A DNA stretch of 64,000 nt. It comes from CAVWSM01 sp963757805. GTDB taxonomy: Bacteria > Actinomycetota > Actinomycetes > Jiangellales > Jiangellaceae. How positions within the stretch are numbered: position 1 is the stretch's first letter; each line of letters begins with the position of its first letter. Both the position numbers and the translations under genes were made by a program. The notes below the pieces were generated by a model that saw only the letters and a program-made list of their open reading frames with translations, made no database searches and was not told the origin of the DNA. Where the stretch lies: assembly GCA_963757805.1 (NCBI GenBank), contig CAVWSM010000025.1:1-64000 (forward strand). The letters are read 5' to 3'. Of the stretch, positions 1-9,320 are shown one piece after another.

Positions 1-1060
1 ATGCTGCTTGCCGCAGCCGTCGTCGCTGTGTTCTCCTTGCAGGACCAGGGCATCCAGGTTGTCGGTGAGATCCCCGCCCGGTTGCCGACGCCCGGGCTGC
101 CCTCTGTGACGGCGAGCGACGTGACCGAGCTCCTGCTGCCCGCGGTTGGCGTGTTGATCGTCGGCTACTCCGACAACGTCCTGACCGCCCGCGCGTTCGC
201 CATCCGCAACGGCTACGACATCGACGCGAACAGGAGTTCCTGGCGTTGGGCGCGGCCAACATCGCGGCCGGCAGCATGCGCGGGTTTCCGGTCAGCAGCA
301 GCGGCAGCCGGACGGTGATCGGTGATTCATTGGGCAGCCGAAGCCAGCTGTACTCGTTGGTCGCGCTCGGTGTTGTCATCATCACGCTGCTGATCGGTCG
401 AGACGTGCTGGCCTCTTTCCCCGATGCGGCCCTGGGTGCACTCGTCATCTACGCGGCCGTACGGCTCGTCGACGTCGCGGAGTTCCGCAGGCTCGCCAGC
501 TTTCGCCGCAGCGAATTCGTGCTCGCCATAGCCACCACCGCTGCGGTGCTGATCTTTGGCGTGCTGTACGGGGTCCTCGCCGCGGTCGGCCTCTCGATTC
601 TCAACCTGCTGCGCCGGGTCGCTCGTGCCCACGACGGCATCCTCGGCTACGTACCCGGCGTCGCCGGCATGCATGACATCGACGACTACCCCAACGCACG
701 GCTTGTCCCCGGTCTTGTCGTCTACCGCTACGACGCGCCGCTGGTCTTCGTCAATGCCGAGAATTCCGGCAGCGGGCACTCGCCGCGGTCGATGCCTCAC
801 CCACCCCGGTGCAGTGGTTCATCCTCAATGCCGAGGCCAACGTGGAGGTGGACATCACCGCGGTCGACGCCTTGGAGAACCTACGGGCAACGCTCGCGGA
901 GCGCAGGATCGTTTTCGCGATGGCGCGCGTCAAGCAGGACCTCCGCGTCTACCTGGACGCTGCCGGTCTGGTTGACCGGATCGGAGCCGACCGGATCTTC
1001 CCGACAATGCCAACCGCCGTACAAGCCTTCGAAGAGTGGCGGTCACGTCACAGCCAATAG
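1..1060 (+). pseudogene. SulP-family anion permease with STAS domain, 5'-partial, two frameshifts
   Basis: C-terminal part of a SulP/SLC26-type permease (sulfate or bicarbonate class) entering from the left edge. Hydrophobic helices run in frame 1, switch to frame 3 near 229, where the family segment AGSMRGFPVSSSGSR appears, and switch to frame 2 near 763. After the second switch a cytoplasmic STAS domain reads through to TAG at 1058-1060 (QWFILNAEANVEVD, then a DALENL segment). Both breaks look like single-base losses: restoring one C at about 230 gives ANQEFLALGAAN and restoring one T at about 762 gives NAENFRQRALAAVD. The family identity is clear. The substrate is not determined. It may be an intact gene with two sequencing errors. 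Confidence 0.85.
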
Positions 1061-1415
1061 GGCGGCGGCCCTCCTGCCGCGCAGCTGATCGACTAGCCGA
1101 ACGGTGACGACGGCGCCACGAAGATCGTGGCGAAGACCGCGAGCGACGCGGCCGACACGCCGATCCACTGCGGGGCGGAACACCATCGGTCGACCCGCGA
1201 TGACAAGTGCGTCCCTGAACTGCAGCAGGCGGCGCCAGATTGGTGGCGATTCGGGCGGCCTTCGGCGATGGGCCAGCATTCATCTCCTTGATTGAGCTCG
1301 CGCCGCACCGCCGAGAACTGGCTGAGGGAGCCAGACTCGCACGCGAGCCATCGAGGTCGGTGAACCTCGTCGGGCCGACCGCCGTGCGATCCGACCTGAC
1401 CCAAATCGGCGCGGT
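1061..1415. other. Gene-poor gap with a possible hydrophobic relic
   Basis: No complete gene is supported here. On the minus strand a stretch ending with a stop at 1093 reads as a hydrophobic tail (GVSAASLAVFATIFVAP), and the adjacent frame upstream of it also looks partly coding, so a frameshifted end of a small membrane protein may lie here. There is no ribosome-binding site or start that would define it. Confidence 0.3.
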
Positions 1416-1880
1416 TCAGCGCAGCGCGGTGATCACCTGCCGAAGGCGTTGCGGTCCGTAGTGGTCGGCCAGTAGTCCGAAGCCACTCATCGCCTTGACG
1501 CGCTCACTGGCGTGCATACCCGCGACAGCTTGGAGTTCGCGCTCCAGGTCCTCAAGTTCTGCGGGCGGCAGTGGCGACATCGCTTGAAGTTGGCGTGGGA
1601 GCGCCTCCCGTGCCTCGACGGACAACGTGTCTGCCCAGTTCCACATCTCGAGAACTCCCTCATCAGATTGGCCATGAAGGGCGTTCGTGATGAACGCGGT
1701 CAGTCGTTCGGCTGCGCCGTAGAGGGCGTATTCCAGCGCCACAAATAAGAGGACTCCGGTCCCGAGATTGATAAACAGAGCCTGCCAGTACCCGTCTCCC
1801 GCGGCCGCGACGGCAAGCAGGAGAACCCCAAACCCTGCCAGAGCCGTGGCAACGCCACGACCGAGCTTTCGGTCTGCCAT
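1416..1880 (-). CDS. Small two-helix membrane protein, function unknown
   Basis: Encodes 154 residues. Two strongly hydrophobic segments at about residues 9-27 (VATALAGFGVLLLAVAA) and 34-50 (INLGTGVLLFVALEYAL) form a likely helical hairpin. They are followed by a soluble, Leu- and Glu-rich C-terminal region of about 100 residues. I do not recognise the family. The ATG at 1880 follows a weak purine-rich stretch. It lies between the SulP remnant and the broken LuxR regulator, all in a disturbed part of the window, and has no obvious operon partner. Coding bias is normal, so it is probably a real gene. Confidence 0.6.
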   Translation of the reverse strand: MADRKLGRGVATALAGFGVLLLAVAAAGDGYWQALFINLGTGVLLFVALEYALYGAAERLTAFITNALHGQSDEGVLEMWNWADTLSVEAREALPRQLQAMSPLPPAELEDLERELQAVAGMHASERVKAMSGFGLLADHYGPQRLRQVITALR

Positions 1881-1985
1881 GTCCGCATCGTATGGCTGTC
1901 AACCAGCCGTCGAAGACGACTGGGCTCAGGGTTAGTGCGCACCGGCGAATCAGTTGATGAGCGCGGCGCGTCGAGGAAGCGTGCC

Positions 1986-3130
1986 TCACTCAGCGAGATG
2001 GCCGGCCTCGATGCCGGCCTGTCGTGCGAGCCAGGCGGCCTGTGCCCGGTTGGTCGCACCGAGTTCCGCATGATGCCGGCGACGTGGACGCTGGCCGTCT
2101 TCGGGCTCATGTAGAGGCGCTTGCCGATCTGCGCGTTCGTCGATCCGCGCATGAGCAGTCGAAGAACCTCAAGCTCCCGTGCCGTCAGCCCCAAAGGTCG
2201 AGGCGAGGTGTCAGCGGGAGGAGTGTCGACGGGAACATTCAGCCGGATCCGTGCCCCCTGCGCCAGGTCGCGAATCCGGGCCGAGAGTGGCTGGTGCTGA
2301 GCGGCTGCCCGCAGGGCTTGGGTCAGGACCGCTTGAAGGGCAGGAGGGTCGGCCTTGATTGTTAGCATCGCTTCGGCCTGTCGCCACCCGGCGTATACCT
2401 CCTTGTGTGGCCTGCCCAGCTCGGCCCAAGCGGTGGTTGCGGCGGCCCAGAGCGCCGGGTCGTTGGCTCGAGCACGGCGGGCTCGCTCAGCAACGTAGGT
2501 GAGTGTCAGCGCTGGCCGGGCCCGGTGCAGTGGGTGATCAGCGAACGGGTCGGCGGCCATCTTGGCGAGGTAGCCCCGGGACCAGGAGCCGTCGACGGAG
2601 CTGTGGAGGTCGCCGTCGGGCAACAGGATGGCGATGTCGGCTTCGGCCTGGGCAAGGAAGACCAGGAGTTCGGCCGCTGGGACTTGCTCGTCAGTCCCCT
2701 TGAGTTCCGTGAGTTCCAGGCGGGCGATCATTTCCGCCTCCAGGGGCTCGCCCCGCCATAGCGCAATCAGGGCCTGGGTCCCCAGCAAGCTCACGAACAT
2801 ACTCGGCGCGAAGGGCCAGCGTGCCCGCACGAGTCAACAGGGTCGCCGAACGACGTGCGGCATCATCGAGTCAACCCGCGCAGACGTCCACCACGCACCG
2901 CACGTCCTGCAGCATCCGTTCCTGGATCGGTACGCGTCGGCGTCGCGGTCTGCCACGACGGTCTTCACCTCGGAAGGCCGCCCGAGACCGATCATGGCTT
3001 CGCTGATGTTGGACCGAACAATGTTGGTGACCCATGTGTCGGCGGGCCCGATCTGGTCGAAGCGCTCCAGGTCCGCAATGCCTATTGGCAGGACCAGTTC
3101 GAGTTGGCTCAGCTTCAGAATTCGCCGCGC
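1986..3130 (-). pseudogene. LuxR-family transcriptional regulator, truncated and frameshifted
   Basis: Remnant of a large LuxR-type regulator. The C-terminal DNA-binding helix-turn-helix is recognisable (GLTARELEVLRLL, NAQIGKRLYMSPKTASVHV) and is preceded by the TPR-like helical middle region. The frame breaks near 2076, where losing one base turns the expected RKLGATNRAQAAW into an unrelated tail. Read in the corrected frame the protein stops at TGA 1986-1988. Further breaks occur around 2830-2945, where the helical segment ADTWVTNIVRSNISEAM continues in another frame. The N-terminal ATPase domain usual for this class is absent before the dodecin gene begins. I call it broken both by truncation and by one-base indels. 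Confidence 0.7.
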
Positions 3131-3321
3131 CGTGCCCGCGCGGCCAGGCCCCGGCGAAGTCATAGTGGCGCGACCAGGCAGGTCAGGTTCCTTGGCGCCT
3201 GCGGAACGTTGCCCACTCGAATCAGCAGGATCCGGAGGTCTATCCCGTGCCCTCCGAGTCATTCGCCGGTACTGTCCCAAGATCGAGACTCATCAGCTCG
3301 AGCCAAGTGAGGAGCGTGGCA

Positions 3322-3532
3322 GTGAGCGTCTACCGGGTAATCGATGTCGTGGGCACGAGCAGCAACCTCGTGGGAGGACGCGGCCGCGACCGCGATACAG
3401 ACAGCAAGTACGTCGGTCCGGGACCTGCGGGTCGCGGAAGTTATCAAGCAGGACGTCCACATCGGGGAGGGTGGGGAGCTCATCTACCGCACGAAGCTCC
3501 AGCTGTCCTTCAAGTACGAGGAGCAGTCCTAG
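3322..3532 (+). pseudogene. Dodecin (flavin-binding), one frameshift
   Basis: A 69-residue dodecin-type protein. It begins at GTG 3322, preceded by the AGGAG at 3311-3315, with SVYRVIDVVGTSS, then continues in the next frame as TSWEDAAATAIQTAS, VRDLRVAEVIKQDV and LSFKYEEQS. This is the whole dodecin fold (beta-alpha-beta-beta), which assembles into dodecamers that store flavin or CoA. The break at about 3358 is explained by one extra A: AGCAACCTCG instead of AGCACCTCG. Apart from that indel every expected segment is present, so the biological gene may be intact. Confidence 0.82.
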
Positions 3533-3542
3533 TCCGATCGCC

Positions 3543-4691
3543 TCACTCGTAGACCAGCTTCTGCGGCCCTGGGTACACCCACGACAGCGCGTCGCGTAGC
3601 CGGTCGCGCCAGTTCTCCCAGTTGTGGCCGTCGCGCGCCTCGACGTAGCGCACCTGCGTCCCGGTCGACTCGAACGTCGTGACCATGGCACGGTTGGGCA
3701 CGATCAGCGGCTCGTAGATCCCACAGGACAGGAACATCCGGTCGGTGACCTTTCTCGGCCGCTCTCGATAGCGGTTGACGAACTTCACGACTGGGTCGAA
3801 CACCGGTCCCCCGCCATGGTCTTCGCCGATGTCGGTGAAGACGAACGAGCCGGACATGAGAACCATTGAGCCGTACGTCTTCGGGGAGCGGTACGCGGTC
3901 GAGAGCGATGCGACCGCGCCGAAACTCGAGCCGAGCAGGCAGCGGCCGGCCGACTGACCGACGAGCGGGAGCTCGGCCTCGAGCTTGGGCACGAGCTCGT
4001 TGGTGAGGAACCGCGCATGAGCGGGCGAGTTAGCGTACTCGACGAGCCGCTCGCCGGGACTGGTGAACGCGACCACCATCTCCGCCACGTCTAGGCGGTG
4101 GATGAGGTTGTCCAGGACGGTCTTGGCCGCCGCGTACTGCAAGAAGTCGCTCCCGTCGTGGACGACGAGCAGCGGGTACGAGGCGGTGCGGCGGAACCGC
4201 GCCGGCAGGTAGAGCGCCACATGCGCGTCGCGCCCGAGCGCCCGGCTAGGAACGACGAGGTCCCTGAGCTCGCCCGGACGAGCCTCCGGGTCGGGGAGGG
4301 TCCAGTCGGGCGTCACGTAGCCGTGACCGAAGCAGACCGAGGAGCTCCCCACTGGGCTGTATGACACGTGCGGGTTGAGCGGATCGTTGATTCGCTCGTG
4401 GTGCTCGCCGCGGCTCGTCTCGATCTGGTAGTTGACGCGCGAGCCCTCCGGCAGGTCAATCACCACTGACCACAGGTCGCTGCCGTGGATCCGACGCATC
4501 GGCAGTCGCCCGGGCAGGCCTAGCACCTGCTGCACGAGCCACACCTCGTCGGCCTCGCCGCGGTATAGGAAAGTGGCGCGCCGACCCTCGACGATCGGCG
4601 CTTCATGCTCGGCGAGGAACCGGTCGACGGCCGCAGCGTCCAGCGGCTTGCTGTCCTTGAGCCGATTGATGGCGAGGCGCCTCGGGCTCAT
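3543..4691 (-). CDS. Fes-like esterase of the first amidoligase module
   Basis: Encodes 382 residues. An N-terminal beta-rich domain (about 30-125, containing WSVVIDLPEGSRVNYQI) is followed by an alpha/beta-hydrolase domain of the enterochelin-esterase type. The nucleophile elbow is GSSFG at 254-258 (Ser256), and a terminal DGHNW places the catalytic His near 356. Known relatives hydrolyse ester or lactone bonds in ferric siderophores, but the substrate here is unknown. I chose ATG 4691 because it overlaps the stop of the upstream gene as ATGA, which implies translational coupling. It is the last gene of a three-gene operon with the S51-like hydrolase and an ATP-grasp ligase. A second Fes-like esterase sits in the module at 14.7 kb. 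Confidence 0.85.
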   Translation of the reverse strand: MSPRRLAINRLKDSKPLDAAAVDRFLAEHEAPIVEGRRATFLYRGEADEVWLVQQVLGLPGRLPMRRIHGSDLWSVVIDLPEGSRVNYQIETSRGEHHERINDPLNPHVSYSPVGSSSVCFGHGYVTPDWTLPDPEARPGELRDLVVPSRALGRDAHVALYLPARFRRTASYPLLVVHDGSDFLQYAAAKTVLDNLIHRLDVAEMVVAFTSPGERLVEYANSPAHARFLTNELVPKLEAELPLVGQSAGRCLLGSSFGAVASLSTAYRSPKTYGSMVLMSGSFVFTDIGEDHGGGPVFDPVVKFVNRYRERPRKVTDRMFLSCGIYEPLIVPNRAMVTTFESTGTQVRYVEARDGHNWENWRDRLRDALSWVYPGPQKLVYE

Positions 4692-5614
4692 GCGGCCGGC
4701 TCCAGCGTGGCCAGCCGCCCGTCCTCGCCCAACACCCTCGCGCCAGCCGGCAGCGAGCCATCTGGCAAGAGATCGACCCGCATCCCCGCCTCGAGGACCA
4801 GGCACCGTGCCGGCGCCATCCGCCGCGCCAGCACACCCATGCGCGTCGCGTTGGCCAGTCGCAGTCGCTGGCGTGCGTGCGGCAGCGCGACAACCGACGG
4901 GACGACTCGAAGGCCGTCCTCGGCAAACTCCGGCGGGGACGGCTGGTTGGCCGCCCAGTCGTGGAAGAGCAGCACCCGGTCGGTCAGCGCCATCGCGCCC
5001 GCCGACCACGCAACCACTGTCGCCGGTAGCTGTGCGACGACGTTGAACAGCTGCAGCACGTGCAGCAGCACTGCGACGTTTCCACCAGTAACAGCGAGGC
5101 CGCCGGTCTGCTGCAGGATGTGCCGTACGGACTCGCGGTGCTCGGCCACCACCGCACGCTCATCCGGCCGCCAGGCAGCGGCGAAGTCACCGTTCGCCTG
5201 GGCGACCCGCGCCAGATGCTGCCTGTCAACGAGCCTCAGCGCCGCCTCGGCGTCGGCCTGAGCGGCCGCCTGGCTGCGCGGCCGTACGCCCGACACCTCC
5301 GACAGCGCGAGAACCGTCTCCATGGCGGCGTCGAGCTGCACGAGATACAGCCGCTGCAGCTCGTCACGCACGGCACGGTGCTCCAACTCCGCTGCGCGCA
5401 GCTCGGGGTCGCGCTCCAGCACGTCGAGCCAGCGTTCGTACAACGCGAGGTTGGCGCTGCGACCGCCGAGCAGTCCGTCGAGCTCGCTGTCGTCGCGCTC
5501 CCGCTCCAGCCATCCTGCATTCACGGTGGCGATCGGGCCGTCGATCTCGAGCGAGCGGACCACCTTGTCGATGGTCGGTCGGCGCTGCGGGCCGAGCAGG
5601 ACGACCCGGGTCAC
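4688..5614 (-). CDS. Peptidase S51 / class I glutamine-amidotransferase-like hydrolase
   Basis: Encodes 308 residues. The motifs VTGGNVAV (about 176-182) and AWSAGAM (202-208, putative nucleophile Ser204) are the signature of the S51 fold (dipeptidase E, cyanophycinase) within the class I glutamine-amidotransferase superfamily. The N-terminal 150 residues are divergent and mostly helical. The gene starts with GTG at 5614, overlapping the ATP-grasp stop as GTGA, and ends in the esterase start. The genetic context suggests cleavage of an unusual amide or peptide bond made by the neighbouring ligases. The fold assignment is fairly secure. Peptidase activity is inferred. Confidence 0.72.
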   Translation of the reverse strand: MTRVVLLGPQRRPTIDKVVRSLEIDGPIATVNAGWLERERDDSELDGLLGGRSANLALYERWLDVLERDPELRAAELEHRAVRDELQRLYLVQLDAAMETVLALSEVSGVRPRSQAAAQADAEAALRLVDRQHLARVAQANGDFAAAWRPDERAVVAEHRESVRHILQQTGGLAVTGGNVAVLLHVLQLFNVVAQLPATVVAWSAGAMALTDRVLLFHDWAANQPSPPEFAEDGLRVVPSVVALPHARQRLRLANATRMGVLARRMAPARCLVLEAGMRVDLLPDGSLPAGARVLGEDGRLATLEPAA

Positions 5615-6834
5615 GCGGCGTGCACTGAGACGGTACGGCCAACGTCGTCAAGCATGCCGCGCAGCGTGTCGTAGTCGGGGTGGCGCATGCGGACGTACGC
5701 GTTCGCCATGTAGCCGGCCTCAACGGGTTGCGTTCCCGTGCCCGGCGACGGGAAGTGCGCGTCGATCACCCACTCCCCCACCCGACTCTGCACCTCGTCG
5801 ACGCCGGAGTAGCCCGTGATGTGCCCGTCGCGCTCCGGTCGCAGCGCGACGATGCCGGCGGCCATCCGCCGTGACGGCCGCGCCGCGACGTGGTCGTGCA
5901 CGATGGCGTTGGCCCATTCCCGGTAGACATCGACATCGTTGCCGGCGGAGTACAGGTCCCACGCACCTACACCCGGTGGCCGTGCCCCGATCTCGGAGAA
6001 GCGCAGCCCCTTGGGACCGAAGAACCACTCCATGTGCGTTGCGCTCGTCCCGATGCCGAGCGCCTCGATGACGCGGGCACCCATCTCTCGCAGCTCGTTG
6101 TAGTCGCCGACGGAGTCGACCCGGTTCGTGGCGACGAACTGGGGCGAGATCCACCGTATGCGCATCGCCTCGAGCACGTTGGGGAAGTAGTGCGACACGA
6201 AGTCCATCGCCACGTGCCCATTCACGGACACCGTGTCGTAGAAGCCCTCGTGACCCTCGACGAACTCCTCCACCGCTATCGACTGCGCGCCCTGGGCGCC
6301 GAACAGGCCGAGTGCCGCGTCGAGCTGGGCTCGATCATCGACGCGGGTGGTGTCGAGGGCCCCGGCACCCGTACGCGGTTTGAGGATGAGTGGGTAGCCG
6401 ACGGCATCTGCGAACGCGTACACCTCATCAGCGGTCTGCACGGCGGCCGAAGCGGCCGTCGGGACGCCAGCCGCGCGCAGGACTTCCTTCATCGAGGGCT
6501 TGTCGCGGCACAGCCAGGCCGTGCGGACCGACGTGCCGGGGATGGTGCAAGCCTCCCGCACCTGGGCCGCGGCCATCGTGTGCGCCTCGATGGTTGCCTC
6601 GAGCCGGTCCACCCACAGCTTGTCCTGGATCCAGCGCACGGTGTCGGTCATGACTCCGACATCGACCACGCTGGGCACCTGGTGGTAGTGCGCGAGCCAG
6701 CTCTTGAGCTCGTCGTCGAGCCAGTCACCGGGCCGCTCACCGACCCCGATGACCGTGGCTCCGACCCCGGCGAGTGCCCGTACGAACTGTCGCTGGGTCG
6801 GCGGGAACGCGGGCTCGACGAACACGATGTTCAC
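5611..6834 (-). CDS. ATP-grasp amidoligase 1
   Basis: Encodes 407 residues from a GTG start at 6834. An N-terminal Rossmann-like pre-ATP-grasp domain begins NIVFVEPAFP. The ATP-grasp core carries KPRTGAGA (152-159), the hinge acidic motif EEFVEG (189-194), THMEWF (266-271) and a metal-binding EIGARPPG (281-288). Such enzymes form an acyl-phosphate on a carboxylate and transfer it to an amine or thiol. It is divergent from ATP-grasp 2 with only 47 nt between the start codons. It is translationally coupled to the S51-like hydrolase. Closest relatives inside the window are ATP-grasps 2 and 3, which share the THMEW and ARPPG segments. Substrates are unknown. Confidence 0.88.
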   Translation of the reverse strand: MNIVFVEPAFPPTQRQFVRALAGVGATVIGVGERPGDWLDDELKSWLAHYHQVPSVVDVGVMTDTVRWIQDKLWVDRLEATIEAHTMAAAQVREACTIPGTSVRTAWLCRDKPSMKEVLRAAGVPTAASAAVQTADEVYAFADAVGYPLILKPRTGAGALDTTRVDDRAQLDAALGLFGAQGAQSIAVEEFVEGHEGFYDTVSVNGHVAMDFVSHYFPNVLEAMRIRWISPQFVATNRVDSVGDYNELREMGARVIEALGIGTSATHMEWFFGPKGLRFSEIGARPPGVGAWDLYSAGNDVDVYREWANAIVHDHVAARPSRRMAAGIVALRPERDGHITGYSGVDEVQSRVGEWVIDAHFPSPGTGTQPVEAGYMANAYVRMRHPDYDTLRGMLDDVGRTVSVHAA

Positions 6835-6881
6835 CCGCGCATGCTATCCACGCAGGCCGCCGCCGCGAGTAGCGTCCGGGC

Positions 6882-8108
6882 ATGGTCGTCGCCGCGTTCG
6901 TCGCCCCCTACCTGCTCGAGGCCACCGAACGGTTCGTGGACACGGCTGCCCGGCTGCCCGATGTCCGCCTCGCCGTCATCACCGCCGAGCCGTCCGACCG
7001 ACTCTCGCCGGCGCTGCGTGAGCACCTGCACGGCCACTGGCGCGTCGAAGACCCGCTCGACCCCCGCCAGATCGCCGAGGCGGTCAGCGGCCTGTCCGGG
7101 CAGCTGGGGCGGGTGGAGCGCCTCGTCGGCGCCTTGGAGCAGCTGCAGGTGCCGATGGCCCAGGTTCGCGAGGCGCTCGCCATCGAAGGCATGGACGTCA
7201 ACACCGCGCGCAACGTACGGGACAAGGCGCGGATGAAGACCGTGCTCCGCGAGGCGGGCGTGCCGTGCGCGCGCCACCAGCTCGTCACCAACCCGGCGGA
7301 GGCAATCGCGTTCGCCGAGGAAGTCGGCTTCCCGCTCGTGGCGAAACCTCCCGCCGGTGCAGGCGCGCAGGCGACCTACCGGCTCGACGAACCCGCTGCC
7401 CTGCAGGGGTGGCTGGAAGCTGTCACGCCGAGCCAGGAGGCGCCAAGCCTGCTCGAGGAGTTCCTGGTGGGCCAGGAGCACACGTTCGACAGCGTCACGA
7501 TCGGCGGGGAGACGGTGTGGTCGTCGATCGCCGACTACATTCCGGCTCCGCTCGAGGTGCTGCGCAACCCCTGGATGCAATGGGTGGTGGTGCTGCCGCG
7601 CGAGCTCGGTCCGGCGTACGACGGCATCCGCGCGATCGGCCCCGACGCGCTGCGCGCCCTGGGCGTGCGCGACGCGCTCACCCACATGGAGTGGTTCCGC
7701 CGGGCCGACGGCTCGGTCGCGGTCTCCGAGGTGGCGGCAAGACCGCCCGGCGCGCAGCTGACGTCGATGCACGGCTACGCGCACGACATCGACATGTACC
7801 GCGCGTGGGCCGAGCTCGTGATCCTGGGGCGGTTCGACCCGCCGGAGCGGAAGTACGCCACGGGCACGGCCTACCTGCGTGGCCAGGGCCGCGGCCGCGT
7901 CGGCGCCGTACACGGAGCCGAGGAAGTGAACCGGCAGATCGGGCACCTCGTCGTCGAGGCCCGGCTGCCGCAGAGCGGGCAGCCGTCGTCGTCGGGTTAC
8001 GAGGGTGAGGGGTACGTCATCGTCCGCGACCCCGACACCGAGGTCGTCCTCGATGCCCTGAAGCGCATCGTGACCGGCATCCGGGTCGAGCTCGTGGAGG
8101 CGCAGTGA
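6882..8108 (+). CDS. ATP-grasp amidoligase 2
   Basis: Encodes 408 residues from ATG 6882. It has the same architecture as ATP-grasps 1 and 3: glycine-rich KPPAGAGA (155-162), EEFLVG (192-197), THMEWF (267-272) and EVAARPPG (283-290). The metal-site Glu is kept, but the following Ile-Gly is Val-Ala. The N-terminal domain differs most from the other two, lacking the VEPAFP/ISPGFP opening and reading VAAFVAPYL. A different carboxylate or amine substrate is therefore plausible (inference). It is the first gene of the plus-strand operon. Its TGA overlaps the GTG of ATP-grasp 3 as GTGA. Confidence 0.88.
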   Translation: MVVAAFVAPYLLEATERFVDTAARLPDVRLAVITAEPSDRLSPALREHLHGHWRVEDPLDPRQIAEAVSGLSGQLGRVERLVGALEQLQVPMAQVREALAIEGMDVNTARNVRDKARMKTVLREAGVPCARHQLVTNPAEAIAFAEEVGFPLVAKPPAGAGAQATYRLDEPAALQGWLEAVTPSQEAPSLLEEFLVGQEHTFDSVTIGGETVWSSIADYIPAPLEVLRNPWMQWVVVLPRELGPAYDGIRAIGPDALRALGVRDALTHMEWFRRADGSVAVSEVAARPPGAQLTSMHGYAHDIDMYRAWAELVILGRFDPPERKYATGTAYLRGQGRGRVGAVHGAEEVNRQIGHLVVEARLPQSGQPSSSGYEGEGYVIVRDPDTEVVLDALKRIVTGIRVELVEAQ

Positions 8109-9319
8109 ACGTCGTCATGATCTCCCCCGGCTTCCCAGCCGAGATGGCGTACTTCACCCGCGGTCTCGCCGCCGTCGGCGCCACCGTCATCGGTCTCGGC
8201 GACCAGCCGGTGTCGGCGCTCCCGCCTGCCGCGCGCGAGGGGCTCGCGCACTACGAGCAGGTCGACCTCTCCGACCAGGGGAAGGTGCTGGGCGCCCTGC
8301 ACGGCCTCGCCGGCTACGCCCGCTTCGACCGGGTGGAGTGCCTGTGGGAGCCGTACATGATCCTCGCGGCGCGGATCCGCGAGTCGTTCGGACTGCCCGG
8401 CATGACCGTCGACCGGACCGTGCCGTTCCGTGACAAGGAACGAATGAAGCAGACACTCGACGCGGCCGGCATCCGTACGCCGTGGCACACGACCGCGAGC
8501 TCGATGGCCGAGGTGTGGGCAGCGGCCGAGCGCGTCGGCTACCCGCTGATCGTCAAGCCGATCGCCGGCGCCGGCTCCGCAGACACCTTCCGCGTCAACT
8601 CCGCAGCCGAGCTCAACGACGTGCTGCCGCTGCTGCGGCACGTACCCGTCGTGAGTGTCGAGGAGTTCGTCGATGGCGAGGAGTTCACCTACGACACGAT
8701 CTGCGCCGACGGCCAGGTGCTGTTCGAGCACATCATGTGGTACCGCCCGCGCCCGCTGCAGATGGCGCAGAACGAGTGGGTGAGCCCGGTCTCGATCTCG
8801 TTGCGCGACGTGTCCGTGGAGCACCTGAAGGGCGGTCGGCGGATGGGAGCCGATGTGCTGCGGGCGCTCGACTTCCAGACCGGCTTCACGCACATGGAGT
8901 GGTACCGCAAGGCCGACGGCGAGGTCGTCTTCGGTGAGATCGGTGCCCGTCCCCCGGGGGCGCGCGTCGTGGACCTCATGAACTTCGCGACCGACGGCGA
9001 CTGCTATGTGGGTTGGGCCGAGGCGGTCGTACGTGGTGGGCTCTCCCGCCCGCTCGAGCGCCGCTACAACGCCGGCGCCATCTTCAAGCGCGCCAAGGGC
9101 GTCGGGCGGATCACGCACATCGACGGTCTCGGACCGCTGCTCGAGCAGTACGGCGAGCACGTGGCCATGCTCGACCTGCTGCCGGTCGGCGCCCCTCGGC
9201 GGGACTGGCGCTCGACGGTGACCGGCGACGGCATGATCGTCGTACGGCACCCGGAGCTGCAGCAGGTCATCGAGATGACCGAGCGGTTCGCCACTGACCT
9301 CAATCTGTACGCGAGCTGA
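8105..9319 (+). CDS. ATP-grasp amidoligase 3
   Basis: Encodes 404 residues, starting at GTG 8105 inside the stop of ATP-grasp 2. Motifs are KPIAGAGS (151-158), EEFVDG (186-191), THMEWY (262-267) and EIGARPPG (278-285). The N-terminal NVVMISPGFP and the GATVIG segment match ATP-grasp 1 closely, so the two look like duplicates now carried on opposite strands. All core motifs are intact, so an active ligase is expected. One nucleotide separates its stop from the GTG of the M20 peptidase downstream, which completes a three-gene operon. The product and substrate cannot be inferred from sequence. Confidence 0.88.
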   Translation: MNVVMISPGFPAEMAYFTRGLAAVGATVIGLGDQPVSALPPAAREGLAHYEQVDLSDQGKVLGALHGLAGYARFDRVECLWEPYMILAARIRESFGLPGMTVDRTVPFRDKERMKQTLDAAGIRTPWHTTASSMAEVWAAAERVGYPLIVKPIAGAGSADTFRVNSAAELNDVLPLLRHVPVVSVEEFVDGEEFTYDTICADGQVLFEHIMWYRPRPLQMAQNEWVSPVSISLRDVSVEHLKGGRRMGADVLRALDFQTGFTHMEWYRKADGEVVFGEIGARPPGARVVDLMNFATDGDCYVGWAEAVVRGGLSRPLERRYNAGAIFKRAKGVGRITHIDGLGPLLEQYGEHVAMLDLLPVGAPRRDWRSTVTGDGMIVVRHPELQQVIEMTERFATDLNLYAS

Positions 9320-9320
9320 C

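Noticed and set aside
5890..7236. Long plus-strand frame across ATP-grasp 1 and the divergent gap
   Set aside because: It crosses two real starts and has no domain; the minus-strand ATP-grasp is clear.
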